A stretch of 37,868 bases of DNA from assembly GCA_038868975.1 (NCBI GenBank), contig JAWCSA010000004.1, forward strand, positions 1-37,868, in the 5' to 3' direction. This document shows positions 1-8,535 of the stretch, piece by piece. Position 1 is the stretch's first letter; each line of letters opens with the position of its first letter. A program made the translations under genes and the position numbers. This stretch comes from Nitrososphaerales archaeon. GTDB taxonomy: Archaea; Thermoproteota; Nitrososphaeria; Nitrososphaerales; UBA213. A model generated the notes under the pieces. It did no database searches. It had not been told where the DNA came from and saw only the letters and a program-made list of their open reading frames with translations.

Positions 1-127
1 TTCCTAAACAGTACTTCCATCTATATCTGAAGGAGATAGAGTTCAGATTCAACAATAGAGAGAAGAATCTCTTCAGATTGATATCAGAGATGCTAGTAAA
101 ATCTGTTCCAAATGTTTAGGTATTACC
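1..127 (+). mobile_element. 3' end of an IS1595-like insertion sequence, left window edge
   Basis: These 127 bases recur exactly, in reverse complement, at the right edge of the window, and identity stops at base 127. They contain the last 38 codons of a transposase gene and then eight bases ending in GGTATTACC, which is therefore the probable outer end of the insertion sequence. The transposase reads rightward, into the window. The length equals a common maximum k-mer size of de Bruijn assemblers, so this is probably where the contig broke at a multicopy IS. No target-site duplication can be recognised because the other end of this copy lies outside the window. Confidence 0.8.
3..119 (+). 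pseudogene. IS1595-family (ISXO2-like) transposase, C-terminal fragment cut by the window edge
   Basis: Frame 3 is open from the window edge to a TAG at 117-119. It encodes 38 residues, including HLYLKEIEFRFNNRE and NLFRLI. This resembles the C-terminal end of the DDE transposases of the IS1595/ISXO2 family, where the chain finishes with a (Y/H)LYL-E-FRFN-R segment followed by a short helix. The catalytic core is not in the window, so the family call rests on this tail alone. The gene is probably whole in the genome and partial here only because the sequence ends. Confidence 0.65.
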
Positions 128-322
128 GGTAGTTAAATCTTTGCCAGTTCAATGTCCCTTAACAGCTCAAGACTAATGTTATCGGCCACTTGTATACAAT
201 TGCTGTCATGGTATGATGACAAGTAATCCTTAGGTATATGCATGGCATCGCCTATGGATTAGGATGTTTTCCCTGCGTATCCTTTCCCAATAATTCGAGG
301 TTGTTGAATAAGATTGCTGAAG
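128..322. other. Spacer between the IS end and the egtB-like gene, no gene seen
   Basis: About 195 bases of unique sequence follow directly after the IS end. No convincing reading frame, RNA gene or terminator was seen on either strand. The egtB-like reading frame ends at 323, so this is its 3' flank. Confidence 0.5.
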
Positions 323-1652
323 CTATAGATCTTTTACGCAACGAAAACCAGCGAATAATATTCTGTCCCGCGGTCTAAAGTAGTTCCTATAGCTGTTCCT
401 TATCTGATTAATCGGCGTTGCAAAACATCCCCCTCGCAGAACCGTCTGATTTATAGCCCACTTGTCCGTATATTCTGCGAACTTTGCTTTAAAACCTGGA
501 TATAACACGTATTCTGAGGATGTCCACTCCCATACGTCACCTATCATCTGATGACATCCATAATAGCTCTTGCCCTTTGGATACGCACCCACCTTTGCCG
601 GTCCCCATGTGTATGATTCCAACAGGTTAGCATGTTTGACAGTGGGCTTTTCATCTCCCCACGGAAAGAGTGTCTTTTTCATCAGATCTTCGTTCCAAGA
701 AGCTACCTTTTCCCACTCCGCTTCGGTCGGTAAACGTTTTCCGGACCAGCGTGCATACGCATCAGCCTCATAGTAACTAACATTAACTACTGGTTCGTCA
801 GGATCAATTTCATGATAACCTTTAAAATCCTTCTTCACCCACCTGTCATCCTCACGAACCCAGTAGAGTGGAGCCTCCCATCCATGTTCTTTCGCCAGAT
901 CCCACCCATCAGCGAGCCAATAACTAAACTCTTCATAGCCATCATCATCAATGAACTTCATAAATTCACCATTGGTAATCGGTGCAATATCTATCTTGAA
1001 TGGTTCGAGGTAAACCTTGTGCTCTGGCAGTTCGTTGTCATAGCAGAAGCCCTTGCCACTATAGCCAAGCTCGTAAATCCCGCCAGGGATCTCTACCATG
1101 CCAGTGGGCTTTTCTTCCTGCCGTGGAGGTTTTTTCACCGTCAAAGGATAGTAATTATCCTCCGGATCAGAGAAACGTTGAAAGTAATGTTGCAAATCAT
1201 AGATCATTAGCTCCTGATGCTGCATCTCGTGCTGGTTTGCAAGCATAATGTCATACTTTAGTTCATCGGTCATATTATTAGATTCAACATGTAGGAAAGA
1301 AAGAATATACTTGTCCATTAACGATCTATAGCGTAAAGTCTCTTTTACTGTTGGTCTTGGAAATCTACCCCTTTCCGGTTTAGGCAATATCTTTTCAAAC
1401 TGCTGGTAATACGAGTTTAGATATTCCAGATTAATATTTCCCTGTATTTATTTTCATTCCATGCTTTTCAAGAACCTTTTGGAAGAACCATGTTGTATGA
1501 GCGAGATGCCAGTTAGGAGGGCTGCCAAAGGCATCGGACTGCATAACAGCATCTTCAATCTTTAGGGGTTTGAATAGGTTCAGCGTCCCTTTTCTTATAC
1601 CGACGAAATCAGCACGCAAACTATCGATACTTTCATGCAGTTTCTGAGCCAT
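323..1652 (-). pseudogene. egtB: EgtB-like sulfoxide synthase (DinB + FGE-sulfatase domains), split by a frameshift
   Basis: EgtB enzymes are non-haem iron proteins that join a thiol to the hercynine side chain with O2 in ergothioneine synthesis; related proteins make ovothiol or selenoneine precursors. The N-terminal piece (1652-1431) carries the first DinB signature WHLAHTTWFF. The C-terminal piece (frame open to 323) carries the second iron-binding signature HEMQHQE, then a formylglycine-enzyme-like domain with RLPTEAEWEKVA, GDVWEWTSSEY, VLRGGCF and FAGFRCVKDL. Between them the family linker NSYYQQFEKILPKPERGRF is intact but in the other frame, so one base lost or two gained near 1430-1440 splits the gene. 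Joined, it is about 440 residues, normal for EgtB. A TATA-like stretch lies at about 1676-1690. No egtD methyltransferase is adjacent. It may be a recent pseudogene or a sequencing error, and the true substrate is uncertain. Confidence 0.75.
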
Positions 1653-1756
1653 TGGGCATTAACAGCTTTCATACAATATAAATTTGCACTCCATCGCTTC
1701 AAAATCATATGTAACCTTACGTCATGAATAGTGCTTCACCAAACATTATTGCAGCA

Positions 1757-2326
1757 TTAGTAAGGCGTTCCCATTTCTCTACGATTCTTGAAGGCTTCAA
1801 TATACCATTCGAACTCGTCAATGAATCTTTTGGCTCTTCTCTCATAGGCCTCGTCCTTTAACTTCCCATCTTCGTCAAAAATTTTCTGCACAGAAGGCAT
1901 CGGAAGTGATGATGGTATTGTGGGAGCACCCAGCTCGGCAAATATCTGTCTAAGATGCTGCGCAGCGTTAACACCCCCGAAGGAGCCTGCAGAATAAGAG
2001 ACTATTGCAGATGGCTTGAAGAAATATTCCTCTAGGAAATAATCCAAGGTGTTCTTCATTGCTGCTGATGTGCTATGATTATATTCAGGAGTGACAGCTA
2101 AATAACCGTCAGCATCAATTATTTTCTGTCTAAGATCCTTCAACTTCTCTGGAGGATTTGGCATCTCTTTATACATCCTGTCAAGAAGAGGCAGATCAAG
2201 CTCCAATGGATCAACGAAAAACACTGTATGATGGCGTTCCGTCAGCTTTGCTTCCATCCAGCGAGCAACTTTAATGCCTTGCCTGTCACGTCTAACTGAG
2301 CCAACGAACAAAGCAATCTTAGCCAT
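1757..2326 (-). CDS. NAD(P)H-dependent FMN reductase, flavodoxin-like fold
   Basis: The 189-residue protein has the features of the NADPH-dependent FMN reductase family (SsuE/ArsH/chromate-reductase type): an N-terminal beta-strand with GSVRRDRQGIKVARW, where the flavin phosphate binds, the central AVTPEYNHSTSAAMKNTLDY loop typical of this family, and YSAGSFGGVNAAQHLR. Such soluble enzymes reduce FMN, quinones or other electrophiles using NAD(P)H. It is transcribed toward the egtB-like gene with a 104-base gap and is divergent from the polyprenyl synthase. The two minus-strand genes could form a redox-defence cluster, but that is inference. The exact substrate cannot be assigned. Confidence 0.85.
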   Translation of the reverse strand: MAKIALFVGSVRRDRQGIKVARWMEAKLTERHHTVFFVDPLELDLPLLDRMYKEMPNPPEKLKDLRQKIIDADGYLAVTPEYNHSTSAAMKNTLDYFLEEYFFKPSAIVSYSAGSFGGVNAAQHLRQIFAELGAPTIPSSLPMPSVQKIFDEDGKLKDEAYERRAKRFIDEFEWYIEAFKNRREMGTPY

Positions 2327-2501
2327 ACTTTTCCCTACCCCGAATACAGCAAGTTGTCCTTAAAAAGCATGAGCAATGGAAGAAAGGGTCATATTCAATG
2401 AGATGTAGCAATACGAAATTATCTATGATATAGTAGAAATTCTATGTAGCAAATTCAAAAAGCATTAATAATATATCGATAGTAGGCTGTGTAAGTGTTG
2501 T

Positions 2502-3344
2502 GTGGTGAATAGAAAAACTGCAGAAGTAAATCCTTTGCAGGCTTCATTTGGCGACCACTTGAACAAGATAGAAGATACGTTATGGGGTGAGCTCAACCTG
2601 TATTCATGGTCTGAATTTTATGTCCCACTGAAATATGCGTGTGAAGGAGGAAAGAGGATCAGGCCCCTGATTCTTGTGCTTGCTGCAGAAAGCGTAGGAA
2701 AATGCGACAGCAACGCTTACCTAGCTGCGTCTGCGATAGAACTTTTGCACACAGAGTCAATAATTCATGATGATATAGTTGACGAGGAAGAGGAACGTAG
2801 GGGCAAAACATCATTTCATGTAAAGTATGGGTATAACATGTCTATACTTACAGCGGATTTTGTTCTTGGGATTATACTTAACATTGCTGCAAAGCTCAAG
2901 GATCCGAGAGTTGCTAATGAGCTTGCTAACGCAGCACTCAAGATGAGTGAAGGCGAAATGCTTGAAGTTGGTCTTTACTCCTCGCAAAACTTGCTCTTTG
3001 ATGATTATGTAAATGTGGTAACCTACAAAACAGCATCACTTTTCGAAGCTTCGTCAAAGATAGGCTGTATCATAGGTGGTGGTGATGAAGAGCAAACAGC
3101 AGCGTTGACGAATTTTGGCAGGTATATAGGAATGGCATACCAGATACATGATGATCTGACGGATTGGAAAAATGAGGAACGGTTGTTTAATATCCTGATG
3201 AATAATAATGAGCAGTCTGAACTGATTAATAAAATGCAATTGTTACTGCGAGATTACACCGACAAGGCTTTAAATGAACTCAGTGTGATTAGCAACAAAT
3301 CTAGGTCAGCTCTAGAAGACATGGTAAATATTACTATGTTCTGA
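2502..3344 (+). CDS. Short polyprenyl diphosphate synthase-like protein
   Basis: This is a trans-prenyltransferase-fold protein. It has GGKRIRPLILVLAAE, the first aspartate-rich motif HDDIVDEEEERRGKTSFH and the second motif YQIHDDLTDW, which hold Mg2+ and the allylic diphosphate. Archaeal members make geranylgeranyl or longer chains for ether lipids and quinones. It has 280 residues, shorter than the usual 320 or so: straight after the second DDxxD it runs into NEERLFNILMNNN, so the usual GK-GxD-EGK-TLP loop, with a lysine that contacts the diphosphate, is missing. It may be a divergent synthase, a subunit of a heteromer, or inactive. Translation starts at tandem GTG codons (2502, 2505), with AT-rich TATA-like sequence near 2465-2478. 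An HD-GNAT gene follows on the same strand after 46 bases. Confidence 0.75.
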   Translation: MVNRKTAEVNPLQASFGDHLNKIEDTLWGELNLYSWSEFYVPLKYACEGGKRIRPLILVLAAESVGKCDSNAYLAASAIELLHTESIIHDDIVDEEEERRGKTSFHVKYGYNMSILTADFVLGIILNIAAKLKDPRVANELANAALKMSEGEMLEVGLYSSQNLLFDDYVNVVTYKTASLFEASSKIGCIIGGGDEEQTAALTNFGRYIGMAYQIHDDLTDWKNEERLFNILMNNNEQSELINKMQLLLRDYTDKALNELSVISNKSRSALEDMVNITMF

Positions 3345-3390
3345 AGATCACGATTTTTATACCAATAAATCACAATAACCGTATACTTGG

Positions 3391-4953
3391 ATGATAGAGA
3401 TGGCATCATCATACCACAAAATTAATGACGACAAGAATAATGAAAAACACATACCCCCAGAGAATCCACTTGCCCGCCCATTGCCTTGGTGGTATGAGTT
3501 TTACAAGAGGATCGTGCTATTTCCCTGGTGGATAAAGTACAACATTGGAGTTGCTGAGGAGGCTGTTTTAAAGGACAAGATAATCGAGCTTGGGACAAAG
3601 ATGGGACTCCAAGACAAATGGCTTAAGCGAATAATAAGGCATGCAGTTTCTGAATTTTCCAAGAAGGGACTGGGAAGTGATTATTATGGATATCACAACA
3701 TAGATCACGAGCTTGAAGCTACCTATTTTACTTTACTTGCTGCCAATGGACAGCAGGGCAGCAATAAATTCAGCCAGAACGATATCAATCATCTCTTCAT
3801 AGCGGCTCTCTTTCATGACTACGACCCGTTGAAGGAATTTGACAAGCCCAACGAGGATTCAGTTGAATGGTTCATTAGAAATGATGAGAAAATAAAAAGG
3901 TTCATTGATGATCTAGGGATAAACATTAACATTGTATTAGCACTGATACATAGAACCGCCTATCCCTTTAAGGGTGAGATAGCAGAGCATGCAAGGGAAA
4001 GGATCAAGGAGCTGTTAACACGCGCTGGAATTCCTGAAAACGATGTTAATACAAGAAAGCACTATGAGGATCTGGGATGGTTCCTGTCAGTTGCGGAACG
4101 AATAGCAGGTTATGCGCTTCAAGACTTTCAGCATTCAAAAGATCTTGCGCGCAGAAATGCCCATGCACTTGGATGGCATCCTTCATTAATTAACGAGGAA
4201 TCGGTCAAGTACTTCAGCGTTTTCAAGGAGGAGAAGGAGATGTTTGAGCGAGTATTGAATGGCGTTCCAGAGGAGTATAGGAAGAGATTCTGGAACAACG
4301 CTGAATCTTTCAAGGAAGCTTGGCTGGAGGAACTGGGATTGAGAAGTTCGATTGAAAGGAAGGAGATTGTTTTGGTACCGGTTGTAGAAAAAATTGGAAG
4401 CGAGCTGGATCCGCATGTAAGAGAGTCTGTCTTTAACCTGTACAGAGAACTTCCTATTCCTATACGTATTGATGAGGAGAAGTTTAGGCGATCTTTGTCT
4501 GACAACAGCACCATCCTAGTCACCCTTAGGCTAAATGATGAATATGGTAGCATTGTGGGTTATGCAAAGGGGGGACCTTTAGAGAGTTACAAACTAAGAC
4601 GAGGAACATATGATGAAAATATGGGCAAGAAGAATACAGCTTACTTGGAAAGCATAAGTATCAAATCTGGCTATTGGGGCGGAACAGGAGGTCACATACT
4701 TCGAATTCAATTTCTCAGGGAAGCAAAAAGACGTGGGTACAGTTATGTTTCAGCTTATGTGCATAGGAACGTGATCATGCACAGGTTCAACAGTGGCGAA
4801 AGCATAGAAATAGTGCAGAAATACGATCCTGACAGACTTGACTACTACAGGGAAGACCTAACCAAACTAAAAGAAGATTTCCCCCTACCCAAGATGGATG
4901 CGGGTATGTTGGAAAGTGATATTGTAGAAAGAGATTTTACAGAAAAAAACTAG
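3391..4953 (+). CDS. HD-domain protein fused to a GNAT-like acetyltransferase domain
   Basis: This 520-residue soluble protein appears to join two enzyme domains. The N-terminal half has metal-dependent HD-phosphohydrolase signatures: YHNIDHELEATYF, then ALFHDYDP (the HD pair), a further histidine in ALIHRTAYPF, and a helical segment around LGWFLSVAERIAGY. The C-terminal part (about residues 340-480) resembles a GNAT acetyltransferase: strands ILVTLRLNDEYGSIVGYAKG and YLESISIKSGYWGGTGGH, a glycine-rich stretch followed by a helix where acetyl-CoA would bind, then GYSYVSAYVHRNVIMHRF. Start ATG 3391 or 3400; a TATA-like TTTTTATACC lies at 3354-3363. The stop codon overlaps that of nuoN on the other strand by three bases (tail to tail). 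Substrates of both domains are unknown. The GNAT call is based on pattern only. Confidence 0.7.
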   Translation: MIEMASSYHKINDDKNNEKHIPPENPLARPLPWWYEFYKRIVLFPWWIKYNIGVAEEAVLKDKIIELGTKMGLQDKWLKRIIRHAVSEFSKKGLGSDYYGYHNIDHELEATYFTLLAANGQQGSNKFSQNDINHLFIAALFHDYDPLKEFDKPNEDSVEWFIRNDEKIKRFIDDLGININIVLALIHRTAYPFKGEIAEHARERIKELLTRAGIPENDVNTRKHYEDLGWFLSVAERIAGYALQDFQHSKDLARRNAHALGWHPSLINEESVKYFSVFKEEKEMFERVLNGVPEEYRKRFWNNAESFKEAWLEELGLRSSIERKEIVLVPVVEKIGSELDPHVRESVFNLYRELPIPIRIDEEKFRRSLSDNSTILVTLRLNDEYGSIVGYAKGGPLESYKLRRGTYDENMGKKNTAYLESISIKSGYWGGTGGHILRIQFLREAKRRGYSYVSAYVHRNVIMHRFNSGESIEIVQKYDPDRLDYYREDLTKLKEDFPLPKMDAGMLESDIVERDFTEKN

Positions 4954-6443
4954 GGTAGGACAGCCACTGAAGGAACTGAAGTCGAGGAGAACTCTATCAG
5001 TGGTGCCGGGTATATGCCAAAGCCTACCATGAATACCAACGCGAATATGAGCACAGCCACTATTATCCTAGGTTCCTTGACCCTCCTCGTCTCTGCAGTT
5101 GGCGATTCTTCGAAATACATCTTCCTTATTACCCATGCATAGTATCCAAGTGACAGGGCGCTTGTCAGTATTCCGGCAATCGCAAGCCCCAAACTCCAGT
5201 TCACAGTTGCACTTGCATCTATTGCGGATGTGAAGAGAATGAACTTGCTCCAAAAGCCATTCAATGGTGGAACGCCTGCAAGCGCAAGTAGCGAAACCGA
5301 CATAACCATTGCTGTTAAGGGCATCCTCTTTCCCAACCCCTTGTAGCTATCAATGCTAGTTGTAGCTAGTGTGATTATGACAGCTGCAGCAGCAATGAAT
5401 GCCGCAGATTTCATCACAGCATGGTTAAGTATGTGAAAAAGTGAACCCTGCATTGCAAATACTGAAAATGGTGCCAGACTCAAACCTATGAGCATATATC
5501 CAGCATGCCCAACACTTGAATATGCTAGCATTCTGGTCATACTCTTCTGTGTTAGTGCTGCTAAATTGCCTATCACCATTGTAAGGATAGCAAGGATGCC
5601 TAGCGTCAAACTCCACTCCAAGTTAAGAGCTACCATGCCAAGTATTATGACCTTAAACGCTGCAGCAAATCCCGCTTTCTTTGTAGCGGCTGCGAGGAAC
5701 GCACTTACGGTGGTGGGCGCACCCTCATAAGCATCAGGAAGCCACATGTGAAACGGCACCAGTGCAAGTTTGAACCCAAACCCTGCTATGAACATGGCAA
5801 GTGCCATCAACGCTATAGGTCTAAGCTCACCTTCTGCCTGCACAAGTCCCTGAAGCATAACAGCGATGTTTGTCGAACCTGTGATACCATATGCCAACGA
5901 TATGCCATAGATGATGATGCCCGACGATAGTGCACCAAAGATGAAATATTTGATAGCAGCTTCGTTTGAAACAAGATCCCTTTTGTGAAATCCTGCCAAT
6001 ACATATGTTGGTATACTCATAAGCTCCCATGCAACAATCAACATAACTAGATCTGTAGAATATGCGAGCAGCACCATTCCCACGCTGGACAATAGTAACA
6101 ATGAATAGTATGGGGCTGGATTGGGGGTCTTTCTCATATACTCTATCGATGATACAGTTACCATGATTGCAACGATCAGCATCGTGATAGCAAAGAATGA
6201 ACCGAACATGTCTTCAGAGAGTACTACATCGTCAAGGAATGCCACAGCTGGTATCTCTTCACCGGCAAACACTCTGAAGATTATAACAAGTATGGATGCG
6301 ATCAATGCGCCGAATGCTATACTACCATAACTCCTGTGGCTGGAGCCACGTTCCTTGCGAAGTGCATCAATTACCGGTATTACAAGACCCACGGTTCCCA
6401 GAATTATAGTTACGAGTATTGGAGTTGAAAGAATGTCTACCAT
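4950..6443 (-). CDS. nuoN: NADH-quinone oxidoreductase-like subunit N
   Basis: This is one of the three antiporter-like proton-pumping subunits of the complex I membrane arm. The 497-residue protein is almost wholly hydrophobic (about 14 helices) and keeps the family core: the central LPDAYEGAPTTVSAFLAAA segment, the LTQKSMTRMLAYSSVGHAGY segment with its pump lysine, and LAGVPPLNGFWSKFILF near the C-terminus. It is the last gene of the nuo operon, starting six bases after nuoL. Its stop overlaps the end of the convergent HD-GNAT gene, so there is no room for a separate terminator. Length and motifs are normal for archaeal NuoN. Confidence 0.95.
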   Translation of the reverse strand: MVDILSTPILVTIILGTVGLVIPVIDALRKERGSSHRSYGSIAFGALIASILVIIFRVFAGEEIPAVAFLDDVVLSEDMFGSFFAITMLIVAIMVTVSSIEYMRKTPNPAPYYSLLLLSSVGMVLLAYSTDLVMLIVAWELMSIPTYVLAGFHKRDLVSNEAAIKYFIFGALSSGIIIYGISLAYGITGSTNIAVMLQGLVQAEGELRPIALMALAMFIAGFGFKLALVPFHMWLPDAYEGAPTTVSAFLAAATKKAGFAAAFKVIILGMVALNLEWSLTLGILAILTMVIGNLAALTQKSMTRMLAYSSVGHAGYMLIGLSLAPFSVFAMQGSLFHILNHAVMKSAAFIAAAAVIITLATTSIDSYKGLGKRMPLTAMVMSVSLLALAGVPPLNGFWSKFILFTSAIDASATVNWSLGLAIAGILTSALSLGYYAWVIRKMYFEESPTAETRRVKEPRIIVAVLIFALVFMVGFGIYPAPLIEFSSTSVPSVAVLP

Positions 6444-6449
6444 TTTCTA

Positions 6450-8531
6450 TCATAGCTCCACAAAAAGAAGGAGGAGAACAAATACAAGACCGACTGCAAA
6501 GGCGTAAACATATGTCTGAGTAACGCCTGTTTGCATGAACCTTGTAACCTTGGACCACCAAGCCATCGCAAACTGAAATGAGGGGTTTATGCCTTCTATT
6601 ACCACACTTTCAAAGTAGCGCCAAATACCCCTAGAAATTATCAACGGACCATATACAAACCCCCAGTAGTAGATGCTGTTAATATACCACCTGTTTTCCA
6701 GAAATCTGAAGATCGCGTACGTGGCTATGTTTGACTTTATGAAATCTGTACTAGTTCTTCTGCCGATGTAGAATATGTACCCAAGGCCGGCGCCTATACC
6801 AAAGGCTACAACAGACGATGCAATAGCAGTTGGATTGAAGCTAACTGCAGCGTGTGACTCTATGCCATATGAATTGTATAGAAATACCGAAAACATGTTG
6901 TGCAAATTCTCCTCAACAAACGGTCCAGCTATGCCTATGGCTATCGTTAGACCTGCAAGTATTCCGAATGGTATCCACATAAGTGCGCTGACCTCGTGTA
7001 TTTTATGACCCTCATGCTCTAACTTTGCCAGATTCTGACTCTTATCTCCAAACAAAGCCATGCCGACCATTCTCATCGTATAGAAAGCTGTCATCACAGC
7101 TGTCAGCACTGCCATCCAATACAATGCTGGAGCAAGCCAGTAATGGGATTCCAGAAGAGCAGCGAATATTGCGTCCTTGCTCCAGAAACCACTGGTTATT
7201 ATTGGAGCCCCTGCAAGTGATAAGGCGGCTGCCATCATAGCAACATAGGTTTTCCGCATGTGTTTCTTCAGACCTCCCATATCATCCATGAACCTGCTGT
7301 GCGCTACGTGTAACAATCCACCAGCTGCCATGAAGAGTGATGCCTTGAACATAGCGTGGCTTGACAGGTGGAACAAACCGGCTGTATAACCTTCTACAAA
7401 CTCTGCTGATAACCCTGCGATACCAAGTGCGAGCATCATGTAACCTATCTGTGAACCTGTAGAATAGGCAAGCACCTTCTTGATCTCCTTATTGACCAGT
7501 GCCTGTGATGCTAGCATGAATGCTGTAATTGCCCCCACCCACGCAACAACTTCAAAGAACTGGGTTGCCGCCAGGGCGGCTACAGCAAAAAACAGCGGCC
7601 CGATCCTAGCTACAAAGAACACACCGGCCTTGACCATCGTTGCAGCATGTATAAGCGCTGAAACGGCTGTTGGGCCTGTCATAGCTTCCAACAGCCACTC
7701 GTGCAACGGGAATTGTGCCGATTTGCCAATTGCACCTCCAAAGAGCAGTACGGCGGCTGGAACAAGCAAGCCTTGTGATGCCATTATCTGTGCCCATGCA
7801 GTATCATGCAACAGTGCTTTATACTCGAAGGTTCCAGCATATGCAAATATCATGAACATACCTGTAAGCATCATCACATCCCCAGCTTTTGTCATCAGGA
7901 ATGCCTTCATACCGGCATGTGATGGAGATGTGTACTGGGCAATTCCAAGTGCATGATGACCTATTCTTCCAACGTAATCCTTTATGCGATCTCTGTGCCA
8001 GAAACCGATAAGTGCATAGGATGCCAGGCCCACACCCTCCCACCCAAAGAAGAGCATGAGCAGGTTATCCGACAATATAATGAGCTGCATGCTACCGATG
8101 AAGAAGTTCATGAAGAACCAGTACCTTGCTAAATTTGGATCGCCCTTCATGTAACCAATACTATAAACCATGATCAGAAATGATATCCATGCAACCAAGT
8201 TGGTCATGATAATGCTAAGTGTGTCAGCAAGTACTCCTGCATTGATGCCTATAACACTGATCCATGGATACTGGTTATGTACCTCTGCACCTGCAAGTGC
8301 AACCGGTATAAGCGTTGAAGCAATGACTGCACTTGCAAGAGAGAACCCGACTGGCGCAATATCCCTTACCCTATCTCCAGCCCTTGCAAACAAAGGTGCC
8401 AGCATAGCACCAACCATGGGCAGAATCCAGATAAGCCACACATTGATCCCAAGATGATCGAAACTTGCCGTTGACGCAGCAGTTTCTTCACCGACCTGTA
8501 TTGCAAAGTAAAGTAACTCGCCCAGACCCAT
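6450..8531 (-). CDS. nuoL: NADH-quinone oxidoreductase-like subunit L
   Basis: This is the distal antiporter-like subunit of complex I, 693 residues. Recognisable segments are FFGWEGVGLASYALIGFW, TKAGDVMMLTGMF, HEWLLEAMTGPTAVSALIHA (channel helices), KKVLAYSTGSQIGYMMLALG and GFWSKDAIFAALLE. The C-terminal part should supply the long lateral helix that clamps the membrane arm, followed by the final transmembrane helix VYAFAVGLVFVLLLLFVEL. It lies between nuoM (5-base gap) and nuoN (6-base gap). Nothing looks truncated. Confidence 0.95.
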   Translation of the reverse strand: MGLGELLYFAIQVGEETAASTASFDHLGINVWLIWILPMVGAMLAPLFARAGDRVRDIAPVGFSLASAVIASTLIPVALAGAEVHNQYPWISVIGINAGVLADTLSIIMTNLVAWISFLIMVYSIGYMKGDPNLARYWFFMNFFIGSMQLIILSDNLLMLFFGWEGVGLASYALIGFWHRDRIKDYVGRIGHHALGIAQYTSPSHAGMKAFLMTKAGDVMMLTGMFMIFAYAGTFEYKALLHDTAWAQIMASQGLLVPAAVLLFGGAIGKSAQFPLHEWLLEAMTGPTAVSALIHAATMVKAGVFFVARIGPLFFAVAALAATQFFEVVAWVGAITAFMLASQALVNKEIKKVLAYSTGSQIGYMMLALGIAGLSAEFVEGYTAGLFHLSSHAMFKASLFMAAGGLLHVAHSRFMDDMGGLKKHMRKTYVAMMAAALSLAGAPIITSGFWSKDAIFAALLESHYWLAPALYWMAVLTAVMTAFYTMRMVGMALFGDKSQNLAKLEHEGHKIHEVSALMWIPFGILAGLTIAIGIAGPFVEENLHNMFSVFLYNSYGIESHAAVSFNPTAIASSVVAFGIGAGLGYIFYIGRRTSTDFIKSNIATYAIFRFLENRWYINSIYYWGFVYGPLIISRGIWRYFESVVIEGINPSFQFAMAWWSKVTRFMQTGVTQTYVYAFAVGLVFVLLLLFVEL

Positions 8532-8535
8532 TTTA

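Noticed and set aside
7480-7956. 158-residue plus-strand frame inside nuoL
   Set aside because: It is a shadow of the highly hydrophobic nuoL on the other strand, with an Ala/Ser-rich composition typical of such shadows.
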